NCBI GenBank assembly: GCA_019636015.1
Contig: JAHBYJ010000001.1
Span: forward strand, 186,001 to 250,000
Direction: 5' to 3'
Source: Parvibaculaceae bacterium
GTDB taxonomy: Bacteria; Pseudomonadota; Alphaproteobacteria; Parvibaculales; Parvibaculaceae
Length of the DNA stretch: 64,000 bases
Shown piece by piece: positions 8,821 through 17,975 of this stretch. The notes below the pieces were generated by a model. It had not been told where the DNA came from. It did no database searches and saw nothing but the letters and a program-made list of their open reading frames with translations. The translations under genes were made by a program, and so were the position numbers. Position 1 is the first letter of the stretch. Each line of letters opens with the position of its first letter.

Positions 8821-9371
8821 GGTGCGGCGTTCCCGATGCGAAAGCGGATGACGGGACCATCCCATGCAGGCGTGGCGATGTCATGTTCCTCGATATCGCC
8901 GGCGCGGGGATGGCTTGCGATGGCGCGGCGCCAGAATGCGAGCGCAGCAAGGTTGCGGCGGGCAACAGCGGCTTCCCAGACCCCGGGATAGAGGTCGAAG
9001 ATCGCATGCGCGGCCGCGGTGCCGGCACCGCCGCGGCGATGCTTCCGCAGGATGAAAAACTCGGCCATGTTACGGTCGACGGGACGACCGCCATGCGAAA
9101 CGGCATTGAGAAGCGCGAACCCCGCAACATGCCCGCCGAGGCGCAGAAGGAGCGGCACCCGACTTTCCTCTTCCCAGTATCGGTCGAGATAGGGATAGGC
9201 GGGAAAGAGCCCCGCGCCATCAACCTCCCCTTTCGGCGTTCCCGCCCAGAACTCCGAAAAGTCATGCGTATAGAGCTGCATGAGGTTCGCGATGACGGGC
9301 TTTTCGTCGAGCCGCGCGGGGGAGACGTTGATTTCGATCATGGGGGAGTTTAGCGCGGGCGGAGTGGCCAT
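8817..9371 (-). CDS. GNAT-family N-acetyltransferase
   Basis: 184 residues. The acetyl-CoA-binding region of the GNAT fold is visible around LLRLGGHVAGFALL, then EFFILRKHRRGGAGTAAAHAIFD (about 105-127), containing the R-x-x-G-x-G/A motif A, and a C-terminal strand pattern (AALAFWRRAI). The substrate is unknown. A second possible start (ATG at 9341, MIEINVS) would remove ten residues; neither start has a strong ribosome site. The stop overlaps the map start, so the two are co-translated. That could link it to N-terminal protein processing, but this is speculation. Confidence 0.8.
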   Translation of the reverse strand: MATPPALNSPMIEINVSPARLDEKPVIANLMQLYTHDFSEFWAGTPKGEVDGAGLFPAYPYLDRYWEEESRVPLLLRLGGHVAGFALLNAVSHGGRPVDRNMAEFFILRKHRRGGAGTAAAHAIFDLYPGVWEAAVARRNLAALAFWRRAIASHPRAGDIEEHDIATPAWDGPVIRFRIGNAAP

Positions 9372-9392
9372 GCGCGGTAAAATAAAAAGGAC

Positions 9393-9513
9393 GTCATGCC
9401 CGGGCTTGACCCGGGCATCCAGGGGCGGCGACCGGACTAGAGTCGTTTCAAGACGCCGCTTACGCGGCTACTGGATTGCCGGGTCACGGACTGACGTCCG
9501 GCCCGGCAATGAC
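9393..9513. repeat. Palindromic intergenic repeat, copy 1 (121 bp)
   Basis: The two arms are inverted copies of each other: GTCATGCCCGGGCTTGACCC from 9393 and a reverse copy ending CCCGGCAATGAC at 9513. Each arm is itself a palindrome (GCCCGGGCTTGACCCGGGC type). The same unit occurs at 19258-19407. It has no coding potential. Confidence 0.75.
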
Positions 9514-9532
9514 ATTGGTCTTGGTGGCACGC

Positions 9533-10219
9533 CTACCGCTGCAATATCTTCGCGGCCTCTTCGGCGAATTTCTTCGCGCCCTCGCCATTGCCTTTCTGGA
9601 GCTGGGCGAGATCGACCGGCACGGTGACGCCCTTCTGTGCGGCGGGGCGGGCGGCGATGGCGTCGAGCCAGCGCTGCAGATGGGGGAGACCTTCTGTCTC
9701 CACGCCGGACCATTTATGTGTGCGGACCCATGACCAGTTGGCGATGTCGGCAATCGAATAATCGCCCGCGAGATACTCGTTTTCCTTCAGATGCCCGTCG
9801 AGAACGGCGAAGAGGCGGCGCGATTCGTTCTGGTAGCGGTCGATGACGGACTGAATTTTTTCGGGGAAGTAGCGGAAAAAGACATTGGCCTGACCCATCA
9901 TCGGGCCGACGCCGCCCATCTGGAACATGAGCCACTGGATGACGCGCGATCTGCCCTTTGCATCGGCGGGCATCAGCCTGCCCGTTTTCTCGGCAAGATA
10001 GATCATAATGGCGCCGGACTCGAAAACCGCGAAATCGCCCTCGTCGCGATCGACGATGGCGGGGATACGCCCGTTCGGATTGATGGCGAGGAAAGCCGGT
10101 TCCTTCTGCTGGTTCTTCTGCAGCTCGATCGCATGGACCTCGTAGGGCAGGCCGAGTTCTTCCAGCGTTATCGAGGCTTTCCAGCCATTGGGCGTGGAGG
10201 CGGTGTAGAGATCGATCAT
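9533..10219 (-). CDS. Glutathione S-transferase, YfcG/nu-class type
   Basis: 228 residues. An N-terminal thioredoxin-like domain (about 1-85) starts [20 protein letters not shown]; the TPNG segment is the active-site region of the YfcG/Ure2-like nu class, which lacks a catalytic Tyr or Cys and acts as a disulfide-bond oxidoreductase. [11 protein letters not shown] and [12 protein letters not shown] bind glutathione. A helical C-terminal domain follows, with a [14 protein letters not shown]-capping motif. Cytosolic and monocistronic. The exact substrate is not predictable. Confidence 0.88.
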   Translation of the reverse strand: MIDLYTASTPNGWKASITLEELGLPYEVHAIELQKNQQKEPAFLAINPNGRIPAIVDRDEGDFAVFESGAIMIYLAEKTGRLMPADAKGRSRVIQWLMFQMGGVGPMMGQANVFFRYFPEKIQSVIDRYQNESRRLFAVLDGHLKENEYLAGDYSIADIANWSWVRTHKWSGVETEGLPHLQRWLDAIAARPAAQKGVTVPVDLAQLQKGNGEGAKKFAEEAAKILQR

Positions 10220-10572
10220 GGGGCTGCTCCTGTGTGGCCGGCGGGCCGGCGCAATCTATTGGCGCTTAACGTGCCATTTTATTGCCCGGGCGGCCAGCGC
10301 CATTTGGGGGGGAGCCGGGAGGGCGCAAGCCCCGCCCTGCCGAATTATTTTGCAGCGCACATGGGAGTCCGCCGCCCCGCGTGAATTTTTTGTCATGTGC
10401 AGCGCCGCCCGGAAAAAGACGCAAACCCCCGTTTAAGATTCTCGACGCCGGGGTGAGGCAACATGCCGGGTTTGCTTGCGCTTACGGAAAAACCATTGAA
10501 CACTGACGATCTCGGCCGCTCGACCTCAACGGCAGGGGCTGGACGCAAAATCTCAATCGGAGGATCACTTCC
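10220..10572 (+). promoter_or_regulatory. Divergent upstream region of the polyamine transporter
   Basis: 353 bp between the glutathione transferase and the polyamine-binding protein, with no gene. GCACATG near 10367 and CATGTGC near 10394 form an inverted pair about 20 nt apart, which could be an operator or a hairpin. A good ribosome site (GGAGG) precedes the ATG at 10573. No convincing -35/-10 pair was found. Confidence 0.35.
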
Positions 10573-11661
10573 ATGAACCGCAAAAGAGGCATGCCCGGGC
10601 TGATCGGAGCGCTGTCGCGCCGCCAGTTCGTGACCGGCGCCGCGGCCGTCGGCCTGACGCTGACCGCCAAACCGAAATTCGCGTCCGCGCAGGCGGGCAA
10701 TGTCGTCTTCGCCAACTGGGACACCTATATCGGCGAAACGACGCTAGCGGACTTCACCGAGGAAACCGGCATCGGCGTGACGGTGGACACCTTTGCCGAC
10801 GTGTCGGAACTCTTCGCCAAGATGCGCGGCGGCAATGTCGCCTATGACGTGATCGTGCCGTCGAACGACTGGCTGCCCCGCATGATCGCGGCGAACATGG
10901 TCCAGGAACTCGACCATTCGAAGATCCCGAACATGTCGAACCTCTTCCCGCGCTTCATGGACGAGCCGTTCGATCCGGGCCGTAAATATTCGCTTCCCTA
11001 TATGTGGGGCACGGTCGGCATCGGCTACCGCAAGTCCGCCGTGAGCGGCGTGCCGGACAGCTGGAAGGTGCTTTACGACAGCGACGAGCACGCCGGCAAG
11101 ATCGCGCTGCTCTCGGACTGCGGCACCATGCTCGGCTGCGCGCTGAAATATCTCGGCTATTCGCTGAACTCGACCGACAAGGCCGAGAACGAGGCGGCGG
11201 CCGAACTCATCATCAAGCAGAAGAAGAACATCAAGGCCTTTGCCGAGGATAACGGCCAGGACCTGCTCGCCGCCGGCGAAGTCGACGTCACCATGGAATA
11301 TAATGGCGACATCGTGCAGCTGATGACGGAAGACGACGATGTGGACTATGTCGTTCCGAAGGAAGGCGGCATTCTCTGGGAAGACGTGCTGGCCATTCCG
11401 GCGAATGCGAAGAACGTGGACAATGCCCACGCCTTCATCAACTACATTCACGCCGCCGAGCCGAACCAGCTCATCACCGACTACATCCAGTATGCGACGC
11501 CGAACAAGGCGGGCTACGAGCTGATGGACGAGGATTACCGGAACAACCCGGACATCTTCCCGCCGGAAGATGTGGTGGAAGCCTCGGAATATGCCGAATA
11601 TCTGGGCGAGGAAGTCACGCAGATGCGCGAGGCCCTCTGCACCAAGATCAACGCCGCCTGA
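10573..11661 (+). CDS. Spermidine/putrescine ABC transporter, periplasmic binding protein
   Basis: 362 residues. The N-terminus carries a Tat-type signal (SRRQFVTGAAAVGLTLTA, about 15-32) with a probable cleavage site after ASAQA. The mature protein has the PotD/PotF pattern: VVFANWDTYIGETTLADF, YDVIVPSNDWLPRMI, MWGTVGIGYRKSAV, and GEVDVTMEYNGDIVQL near the ligand site. It delivers polyamine to the PotB/PotC-like permease encoded downstream. A terminator-like hairpin follows the gene, so it may be made in excess over the membrane parts. PotD and PotF specificity (spermidine versus putrescine) cannot be fixed. Confidence 0.9.
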   Translation: MNRKRGMPGLIGALSRRQFVTGAAAVGLTLTAKPKFASAQAGNVVFANWDTYIGETTLADFTEETGIGVTVDTFADVSELFAKMRGGNVAYDVIVPSNDWLPRMIAANMVQELDHSKIPNMSNLFPRFMDEPFDPGRKYSLPYMWGTVGIGYRKSAVSGVPDSWKVLYDSDEHAGKIALLSDCGTMLGCALKYLGYSLNSTDKAENEAAAELIIKQKKNIKAFAEDNGQDLLAAGEVDVTMEYNGDIVQLMTEDDDVDYVVPKEGGILWEDVLAIPANAKNVDNAHAFINYIHAAEPNQLITDYIQYATPNKAGYELMDEDYRNNPDIFPPEDVVEASEYAEYLGEEVTQMREALCTKINAA

Positions 11662-11673
11662 CCAGGGGGCAAG

Positions 11674-11697
11674 GGGCGGGCAAGAAATTGCCCGCCC
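11674..11697 (+). terminator. Intercistronic hairpin after polyamine-binding protein gene
   Basis: A perfect 10-bp GC-rich stem (GGGCGGGCAA, 11674-11683; TTGCCCGCCC, 11688-11697) with a 4-nt loop is followed by TTTTC. It has the form of a rho-independent terminator or attenuator, placed 180 bp before the permease genes. Confidence 0.75.
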
Positions 11698-11876
11698 TTT
11701 TCAATTCCGCCCTTTTTCCTTTTCCGCGATCATGCTTTTCTCGGGCGCGGAAAAGGAAAGCGGGAGGGCCGCGGCGCGAGGGGAAATCGCGCCATCCGGC
11801 TGCCGGCTTCACGGCGGGTGACTTGCCCGCCTGGTTTTGTGTCTGATGTTCTGTTTGCCCTTCGGGGGGCTGCTGC

Positions 11877-12794
11877 ATGGAAAACTGGAAGAGTTCGGCT
11901 CGTGCCTTCTGGGTCAGCATGGCCCCGCCCACCTTCTGGCTGGTCGCCTTCTTCATCATCCCGCTGTCGCTGATCTGGCTTTACAGCTTCAGCTCCAAGA
12001 CGGGCATCGTCGAGATCACGCTCGACTGGAACCTGCGCCAATATGCGCGCGCGCTGGAGCCCGTCTATCTCGGCATTTTCTGGAAGTCGATCTGGATGGC
12101 GGCCGCTACGACCGCGATCTGCGTGGTGGTGGCCTTTCCGGTCGCCATCGCCATCGTCTTTTCCAAGCCCACCATGCGAATGTGGCTGCTGCTGCTCGTC
12201 ATCCTGCCCTTCTGGACGAACCTGCTGATCCGCACCTATGCGCTGATCGCGGTGCTGCGCACCAACGGCTTCATCAATAACGGGCTCGACTGGCTCGTCA
12301 CCCATGCCGACTGGCTGCTCTCCTTCGTGGGGCTCGGCGACAACATGCTGATCGGGCCCTACCGGCCCATGGCGCTGCTCTACAACAACACGGCCGTGAT
12401 CTTCGGCCTTGTCTATGTCCACCTGCCCTTCATGGTGCTGCCGCTCTATGCGGCGCTCGACCGGCTCGACCGTTCCTATCTGGAAGCGAGCCTCGACCTC
12501 GGCGCAGGGCATTTCCGCACCTTCTTCCTGATCGTGGTGCCGCTGGCGCTGCCCGGCATCGCGTCGGGCGTCATCATCACCTTCATTCCGGCGATGGGCT
12601 CCTACCTCACGCCCGACCTGCTGGGCGGCACGGACAGCTACATGATCGCCAATGTGATCGCGAGCCAGTTCAAGCAGGCGAACAACTGGCCCTTCGGCGC
12701 GGCGCTCTCCTTCCTGCTCATGTATGCGACCTTCTTCGCGCTGGCGATCCGTGCCGTGCTGATGAGGAAGGAAGGCCGGGGAGACAGAAGATGA
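11877..12794 (+). CDS. Polyamine ABC transporter permease, PotB/PotH-like
   Basis: 305 residues with about six transmembrane helices. The cytoplasmic EAA loop that contacts the ATPase is visible (EASLDLGAGHFRTFF, about 203-217, then VVPLALPGIASG). The leading MENWKSSARAFWVSMAPPTFWL is typical of PotB-type permeases. It pairs with the next gene, 10 bp downstream, to form the channel. The 215-bp gap before it contains the hairpin at 11674. Confidence 0.9.
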   Translation: MENWKSSARAFWVSMAPPTFWLVAFFIIPLSLIWLYSFSSKTGIVEITLDWNLRQYARALEPVYLGIFWKSIWMAAATTAICVVVAFPVAIAIVFSKPTMRMWLLLLVILPFWTNLLIRTYALIAVLRTNGFINNGLDWLVTHADWLLSFVGLGDNMLIGPYRPMALLYNNTAVIFGLVYVHLPFMVLPLYAALDRLDRSYLEASLDLGAGHFRTFFLIVVPLALPGIASGVIITFIPAMGSYLTPDLLGGTDSYMIANVIASQFKQANNWPFGAALSFLLMYATFFALAIRAVLMRKEGRGDRR

Positions 12795-12804
12795 GAGACA
12801 GGAG

Positions 12805-13659
12805 ATGAGTATCTTCCGCCGCAATCCCGATCCGATCGGCCCGCTCGACTATGCGCGGCGCTTCTGGCTGCGCGCCATCGTGGCCGTGACGCTCTTCTTC
12901 CTTTATGCGCCGATCATCGGCCTCATGGCCTTCAGCTTCAACGACAGCCGCCGCAACGTCGTCTGGCGCGGCTTCACGACCGACTACTACGTGAAGTTCT
13001 GGAACAACGATTCGCTGATGCTCGCCTTCGCGAATTCGCTGACGATCGCCCTGATGACGACCGTGGTGAGCACGATCCTCGGCGCGCTCACCGCCTATGT
13101 GCTCTGGCGCTACCGCTTTCCGGGCAAGGCCGTCTATGAAGGCGGCATGGCGCTGCCCATCGTCATTCCCGAAATCTGCATGGGCGTTGCGATGATGGTG
13201 TTCTTCGCGCGGATCGGCTGGCCTGCGGGCCTGCCCTGGCCGATCAATCTCGGCTCGATCACCATCGCGCATATCGCCTTCGCCTTCCCCTTCGCGGCCA
13301 TCGTGATCCGCGCGCGGCTCGAAAGCTTCAACCGCGAATTGTCGGAATGCGCGCGCGACCTCGGCGCGAGCGAATACCGCGTCTTCCGCGACGTGGTGGT
13401 GCCGCATATGAAGCCCGGCCTCATTGCGGGCGCGCTGCTGGCCTTCACGCTCTCGCTCGACGACTTCGTGATCACCTTCTTCACCGCCGGTCCGGACACG
13501 GTGACCTTCCCGGTGAAAATCTATTCCATGGTGCGTTTCTCGGTGACGCCGGAAGTGAACGCCGCCTCCACGGTTCTCATTCTGGTGACGCTCGTCGTGA
13601 CCGCCGTGGCGCTCTGGGTGCAGAACCGCAACAACATGATCGGCAAGTCCGCTCACTAG
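12805..13659 (+). CDS. Polyamine ABC transporter permease, PotC/PotI-like
   Basis: 284 residues with about six transmembrane helices. Helix 1 is followed by a periplasmic loop with SFNDSRRNVVWRGFTTDYY, typical of PotC/PotI. The EAA loop is ECARDLGASEYRVFRDV (about 182-198). The ATG at 12805 has AGACAGGAG just before it. It is the partner of the upstream permease; both should bind the ATPase encoded next. Confidence 0.92.
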   Translation: MSIFRRNPDPIGPLDYARRFWLRAIVAVTLFFLYAPIIGLMAFSFNDSRRNVVWRGFTTDYYVKFWNNDSLMLAFANSLTIALMTTVVSTILGALTAYVLWRYRFPGKAVYEGGMALPIVIPEICMGVAMMVFFARIGWPAGLPWPINLGSITIAHIAFAFPFAAIVIRARLESFNRELSECARDLGASEYRVFRDVVVPHMKPGLIAGALLAFTLSLDDFVITFFTAGPDTVTFPVKIYSMVRFSVTPEVNAASTVLILVTLVVTAVALWVQNRNNMIGKSAH

Positions 13660-13673
13660 AAAGCCATCGAACC

Positions 13674-14762
13674 ATGTCCGACGCACCCATCATCCAGATC
13701 AAGAATGTTTCGAAGCTCTATGGCGGCACCGTGAAGGCGGTGGATGGCGTGGACCTCGAGGTGAAGCGCGGCGAGTTCTTCGCGCTGCTCGGGCCTTCGG
13801 GCTGCGGCAAGACCACGCTCCTGCGCATGCTGGCGGGCTTCGAGGTGCCGACCGGCGGCCAGGTCATCATCGACGGGCAGGACATGTCGAACGTGGCGCC
13901 GAACAAGCGGCCCGTGAACATGGTGTTCCAGTCCTATGCGGTGTTTCCGCACATGTCGGTCGAGCAGAATGTCGGCTACGGCCTCAAGATGGAGCGCCGG
14001 CCGGCCAGGGAAATCAAGGAACGCGTTGCCGAAGCCCTCGACCTCGTGAAGCTCGGCCATCTCGCCAAGCGCATGCCGGACGAAATGTCGGGCGGCCAGC
14101 GCCAGCGCGTCGCGCTTGCCCGCGCATTGGTGAAGCGCCCGAAAGTGCTGCTGCTCGACGAACCGCTTTCAGCCCTCGACGCGAAGCTGCGCGAGGCGAT
14201 GCAGCTCGAACTCGTGCGGCTGCAAAAGACGGTCGGCATCACCTTCGTCATCGTGACGCATGACCAGTCGGAAGCGCTCTCCATGGCGAATCGCATCGCC
14301 GTGATGGCGCAGGGCAAGGTGCAGCAGGTGGCCCCGCCCGCCGAACTCTATGAAATGCCGGCAAACCGCTTCGTCGCCGACTTCATCGGCAAGATCAACA
14401 TGATCGAGGGCGATGCGGTGGCGGCGGGCGATGGCGCCGTGCGCGTGACGGCGCCGCCGCTTGGCGAGGTAACGCTCTCCGGCACGGCAACGGGCAAGGT
14501 GGCGCTTGCCGTGCGGCCGGAAAAGATTTTCGTGGACGAGAAGGAACCGGCCGACCCCGCCCTCATCAAGGTGAAGGGCAAGGTCGGCGAAGTCGCCTAT
14601 TTCGGCAGCTATTCGAATGTCTTCTTCGACATCGGCCTCGGCCAGCCGCTGCAGGCCGACATCTCGAACCTGTCGCGCGATATCGAGGAATATACCTTCA
14701 AGGCCGGCGAGGAATACTGGGTCTACTGGCGCAAGTCCGACACGCTGGTGCTGGGCGACTGA
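13674..14762 (+). CDS. Polyamine ABC transporter ATP-binding protein, PotA/PotG-like
   Basis: 362 residues from the ATG at 13674, 14 bp after the permease stop; a longer frame running back into the permease gene is not real. Walker A is GPSGCGKTT (40-48), the signature is MSGGQRQRVALARAL, Walker B is LLLDEPLSALD, and the H-loop lies in IVTHDQSEAL. A C-terminal TOBE regulatory domain follows (about 285-362, including KVALAVRPEKI). It powers polyamine import by the upstream permeases. The gene ends 7 bp from the convergent MerR gene. Confidence 0.93.
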   Translation: MSDAPIIQIKNVSKLYGGTVKAVDGVDLEVKRGEFFALLGPSGCGKTTLLRMLAGFEVPTGGQVIIDGQDMSNVAPNKRPVNMVFQSYAVFPHMSVEQNVGYGLKMERRPAREIKERVAEALDLVKLGHLAKRMPDEMSGGQRQRVALARALVKRPKVLLLDEPLSALDAKLREAMQLELVRLQKTVGITFVIVTHDQSEALSMANRIAVMAQGKVQQVAPPAELYEMPANRFVADFIGKINMIEGDAVAAGDGAVRVTAPPLGEVTLSGTATGKVALAVRPEKIFVDEKEPADPALIKVKGKVGEVAYFGSYSNVFFDIGLGQPLQADISNLSRDIEEYTFKAGEEYWVYWRKSDTLVLGD

Positions 14763-14769
14763 GGCGCCG

Positions 14770-15504
14770 TCACTCGTCGCCCTCGATGCTCGGCAGTTCA
14801 CCGCCGCTCGCGCTGATCTGCTCGACCATGCGCACGATGCGCTCGATCACCATGATCGGCAGCACTTCATTGAGGAAGCGGATGCCCTCGACGCCGAGCT
14901 TCGCGGCTTCCGGCTGGTCGAGCTTGTCGCCGAGACGGCTGTAGAAACCGACCACTGCCCGGCGCGCCATCCAGTCCGTCATCTGCACATAGATGTCGTA
15001 GCTGTCCACCGTGTAGCCGATATCGGGCGTGAAGCCGAGGCGGCGCGCCTCCGCGATGAGTTCGATCAGGCGGACATTGCGCTGGTTAAGCCAGTCCCCG
15101 TCTTCCCGGTGATCGATGAAGATGAAGCCGCTTGCGGCGAAGGCGCGAATTTCCTTCAGGTCGAGGCCGGTCTTTTCCGACAGATCCTCGATCCGCATGG
15201 GGCTGAGATTGCGCCCCTCGGCGAGCAGCGGCCCGAGCGCGACCTCAAGCCCGATCAGCCGTTCGAAGCCCTGGCTCGGCGCCTCGACGACTTCGGAGGT
15301 GACGATGGTCTTGATGACCGACAGGGGGAGATGGCGTTCCTGCTGCAAGCGGCGGATGAGATTGAGCCGCCGGACATGCTCCTTGCCATAGGCGGCGACA
15401 TTGCGCTTCGGGCGCACGGGCTCTGGCAGCAATCCTTCGCGGATATAGTAGCGGATGGTCTCGCGGCCGATACCGGTCGCGGCCTCCAGTTCCTTCATCT
15501 TCAT
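14770..15504 (-). CDS. MerR-family transcriptional regulator
   Basis: About 244 residues from the ATG at 15504 (MKMKELEAATGIG); an ATG two codons later is equally possible. The winged-helix DNA-binding domain is at the N-terminus (MKELEAATGIGRETIRYYIR, then a wing with AAYGKEHVRRLNLIRRLQ). The C-terminal two thirds is a long helical effector region without metal-binding cysteines, so a metal sensor is unlikely. The target is unknown. The nearest candidates are its own gene, the DUF1003 gene upstream, or the fatty-acid/P450 genes further along. Confidence 0.85.
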   Translation of the reverse strand: MKMKELEAATGIGRETIRYYIREGLLPEPVRPKRNVAAYGKEHVRRLNLIRRLQQERHLPLSVIKTIVTSEVVEAPSQGFERLIGLEVALGPLLAEGRNLSPMRIEDLSEKTGLDLKEIRAFAASGFIFIDHREDGDWLNQRNVRLIELIAEARRLGFTPDIGYTVDSYDIYVQMTDWMARRAVVGFYSRLGDKLDQPEAAKLGVEGIRFLNEVLPIMVIERIVRMVEQISASGGELPSIEGDE

Positions 15505-15639
15505 TTTATGGGCTTCATTGTCATGACGCCGCTCCCCCGGACCCACGGCTTCCGCAAAGTGTAACAGGTTCGGCGGGAAATTGCGTAGCCTGAATACTCA
15601 TCCGGGAATGGGCAGGGGACGCGCCCGCTACGGGGCGCA

Positions 15640-16374
15640 TCATCCCTCGTTGCGGTGCGACGGCCCGCGCCGGGCGATCTCGTTCATCAACTCGACCTGA
15701 ATCTGCTGGATTTCCATCAGCCGCTGCCATTGGTGGATGAGCAGATGGTCGAGCTTCTCATGCAGGTGCCGGATTTCGAGTTCGGCCTTCAGATTGACCT
15801 TGTAGTCGTTGCGGGCGCGGATGCGGTCGCGCGCTTCCTGCCGGTTCTGGCTCATCATGATGATCGGCGCCTGAATGGCCGCGAGGCAGGACAGCACGAG
15901 ATTGAGCAGGATGAAGGGAAAGGGATCGAAGGGCCGTGCGAAGAGGCCGACCACATTGAGCGCGATCCAGCCGGCCAGCACCGCGGCGAAACTTCCGATA
16001 AAGGCCCAACTGCCGCCGAAGGTGGCAATGACATCCGCCGCGCGCTGGCCGAGCGTCAGTTCCTCGTCGAAGACCTCCTCGGCATTCTCGGCAAGGATCT
16101 CGTCTTCCTCGAGACTGCGGACGACCTCGCGTTCGAGTTCGTCGAGCTCGCCCTTGTCCGCCTCTATGGCGCGGCGGACATAAAGGTCGCGATAGGCATT
16201 GAGATGGCGGGGGCAGATCGCGCCATCGGCCGGCGCATCCGGATGTTCGGCGCGGATGAGCGCGTGGATCGGCTCGCGGACGGAGGAGAGCGGCACGAGG
16301 CCGGGCCGCCGGCGCCCCGGCCCGCAAATGAAGCAGCGATGTTGCACGGTGTCGTCGCCTCTCTCGCCCTGCAT
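15640..16374 (-). CDS. DUF1003 membrane protein
   Basis: 244 residues from the ATG at 16374 (MQGERGDDTVQ). The N-terminal part has a possible metal site, CFICGPGRR with a later ICPRHLN. A DUF1003 core follows with two transmembrane helices (about 122-142 and 152-172) around FGGSWAFIG and NLVLSCLAAIQAPIIMMSQNRQ. It ends in a coiled-coil-like tail rich in charged residues (about 180-240). The QAPIIMMSQNRQ segment is the hallmark of the family, whose function is unknown. It is separated from the MerR gene by about 135 bp. Confidence 0.85.
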   Translation of the reverse strand: MQGERGDDTVQHRCFICGPGRRRPGLVPLSSVREPIHALIRAEHPDAPADGAICPRHLNAYRDLYVRRAIEADKGELDELEREVVRSLEEDEILAENAEEVFDEELTLGQRAADVIATFGGSWAFIGSFAAVLAGWIALNVVGLFARPFDPFPFILLNLVLSCLAAIQAPIIMMSQNRQEARDRIRARNDYKVNLKAELEIRHLHEKLDHLLIHQWQRLMEIQQIQVELMNEIARRGPSHRNEG

Positions 16375-16423
16375 GGCCCGGCTCCTCTGCCCTGACGGCG
16401 GAATTATACAGCGCCCGATGAAA

Positions 16424-16451
16424 AAAGGGCGGCGCCGAAGCACCGCCCTTT
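16424..16451 (-). terminator. Hairpin terminator downstream of the thiolase gene
   Basis: AAAGGGCGG (16424-16432) pairs with CCGCCCTTT (16443-16451), with a short GC loop. On the minus strand a run of T follows. It fits termination of the thiolase transcript before the DUF1003 gene. Confidence 0.65.
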
Positions 16452-16481
16452 CCGTTCCGTTCGCTGCGGACGATCCGCGCC

Positions 16482-17654
16482 TCAGAGGCGCTCGACGATC
16501 GTGACGTTGGCGAGGCCGCCGCCTTCGCACATGGTCTGCAGGCCGTAGCGCTTGTTCTGGGCCTTGAGCGCATGGACGAGCGTCGCCATGAGCTTGGTGC
16601 CCGAGGCGCCGAGCGGATGGCCGAGCGCGATGGCGCCGCCATGCACGTTGAGGCGCGCGGGATCGGCGCCGAGATGCTTCGCCCAGGCGACCGGCACGGA
16701 GGCGAAGGCTTCGTTCACTTCATAGAGGTCGATGTCGTCGATCTTCATGCCGGCCTTCTTCAGCGCCTTTTCGGTGCCGGGGATCGGGGCTTCGAGCATG
16801 ATGACCGGATCGCCGCCGACCACCGTCATGTGATGGATGCGGGCGAGCGGCTCGACGCCGAGCGCCTTCAGGCCCTTCTCGTTGACGATCAGCACGCCCG
16901 ACGCGCCGTCGCAGATCTGCGAGGAGGTGGCGGCCGTGATCGCGCCGCCTTCGGCGAGGAGCTTCACGCCCTTGATCGCCTCGAGCGAGGCATCGAAGCG
17001 GATGCCTTCATCGATCTTGTGGATTTCCTTCGAGCCGTCTTCCAGCGTCACTTCGAGCGGCACGATTTCCCGGTCGAAGAGGCCGGCCTGCGTCGCCTTG
17101 ATGGCCTTCTGGTGGCTGTTGTAGCCGTATTCGTCGAGCTGGTCCTTCGTGAGGCCGTATTTCTTCGCCATCATTTCGGCGCCCGCGAACTGGCTGAACT
17201 GGATGTTCGGGTAGCGCTCTTCCATGTTCGGGCTCTTGTAGATGCCGAAGCCGTTCTTGAACGGCAGCGAGATCGGCATGCCCATCGGCACGCGCGTCAT
17301 GCTTTCGATGCCTGCCGCGATGACGACATCCATGGCGCCCGACATGACCGCCTGCGCGCCGAAGTGAAGCGCCTGCTGCGAGGAGCCGCACTGACGGTCG
17401 ACGGAGGTCGCCGGAACGCTTTCCGGCAGGCCGCCCGCGAGCACCGCGTTGCGCGCGATGTTCATGCCCTGCTCGCCCGCCTGGTCGACGCAGCCGACGA
17501 TCACGTCCTCGATGAGTTCCGGATCGACGCCGGTGCGCTTCACCAGATCCTGGATGACCTTGCCGCCCATATCGGCGGGATGCCAATCCTTCAGTTTGCC
17601 GCCCTTGCGGCCGCCGGCGGTGCGGGCGGCGGCGACGATATAGGCTTCAGCCAT
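16482..17654 (-). CDS. Acetyl-CoA C-acyltransferase (thiolase)
   Basis: 390 residues from the ATG at 17654, with AAGGAG eleven bases upstream. All thiolase catalytic residues are present: nucleophile C89 (VDRQCGSSQQA), H346 (GGAIALGHPLGASG) and C376 (MCEGGGLANVTIVERL). It either cleaves 3-ketoacyl-CoA in beta-oxidation or condenses acetyl-CoA. The FadA/FadI-like middle region (loop with QFAGAEMMAKKYGLTKDQLD) points to a degradative or steroid/fatty-acid thiolase rather than PhaA. It is divergent from the P450 gene across a 321-bp regulatory gap, so it may be co-regulated with it. Confidence 0.92.
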   Translation of the reverse strand: MAEAYIVAAARTAGGRKGGKLKDWHPADMGGKVIQDLVKRTGVDPELIEDVIVGCVDQAGEQGMNIARNAVLAGGLPESVPATSVDRQCGSSQQALHFGAQAVMSGAMDVVIAAGIESMTRVPMGMPISLPFKNGFGIYKSPNMEERYPNIQFSQFAGAEMMAKKYGLTKDQLDEYGYNSHQKAIKATQAGLFDREIVPLEVTLEDGSKEIHKIDEGIRFDASLEAIKGVKLLAEGGAITAATSSQICDGASGVLIVNEKGLKALGVEPLARIHHMTVVGGDPVIMLEAPIPGTEKALKKAGMKIDDIDLYEVNEAFASVPVAWAKHLGADPARLNVHGGAIALGHPLGASGTKLMATLVHALKAQNKRYGLQTMCEGGGLANVTIVERL

Positions 17655-17975
17655 GTCGATGTCTCCTTGGTTGGCTCGCCCCGCCCGCGCAGGGCGGCGG
17701 AGCAATGACGCTTCCTGAATATGTATATACACGGTCTGTCGCTGCAAGCCGTCGATCCGCGTATTTGCCCGGTATCTTCAACATGGGACAGGCCTTGTCC
17801 AGCCGGAAACAAGCGCTTGCAAGTTCGCAAAACTCTGCCCAGAGTTGCGAGAAAGCCTTGCTGCACAACAACTTGGCGGTTTACGCAACGTCAGAGCGGC
17901 CCATCCCGAAGGCTGACCGAATTTGCACCGCCGCCGCGAGAAAAGGAACAGGGCGAACCGCCCGGGAGGACCCGC
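17655..17975. promoter_or_regulatory. Divergent promoter region thiolase/P450 with inverted repeat
   Basis: 321 bp with no gene. The clearest structure is TCGCAAAACTCTG (17825-17837) facing CAGAGTTGCGA (17840-17850), an inverted repeat with one bulged base. A second, smaller palindrome (GGACAGGCCTTGTCC) lies near 17784. Either could be a regulator site controlling both divergent genes. An in-frame extension of the P450 through this region is not credible because GGGAGGA stands before the ATG at 17976. Confidence 0.4.

Noticed and set aside
17721-17975. An 85-codon N-terminal extension of the P450
   Set aside because: A good ribosome site stands before the ATG at 17976, the extension is unlike any P450 N-terminus, and it would remove the promoter region.
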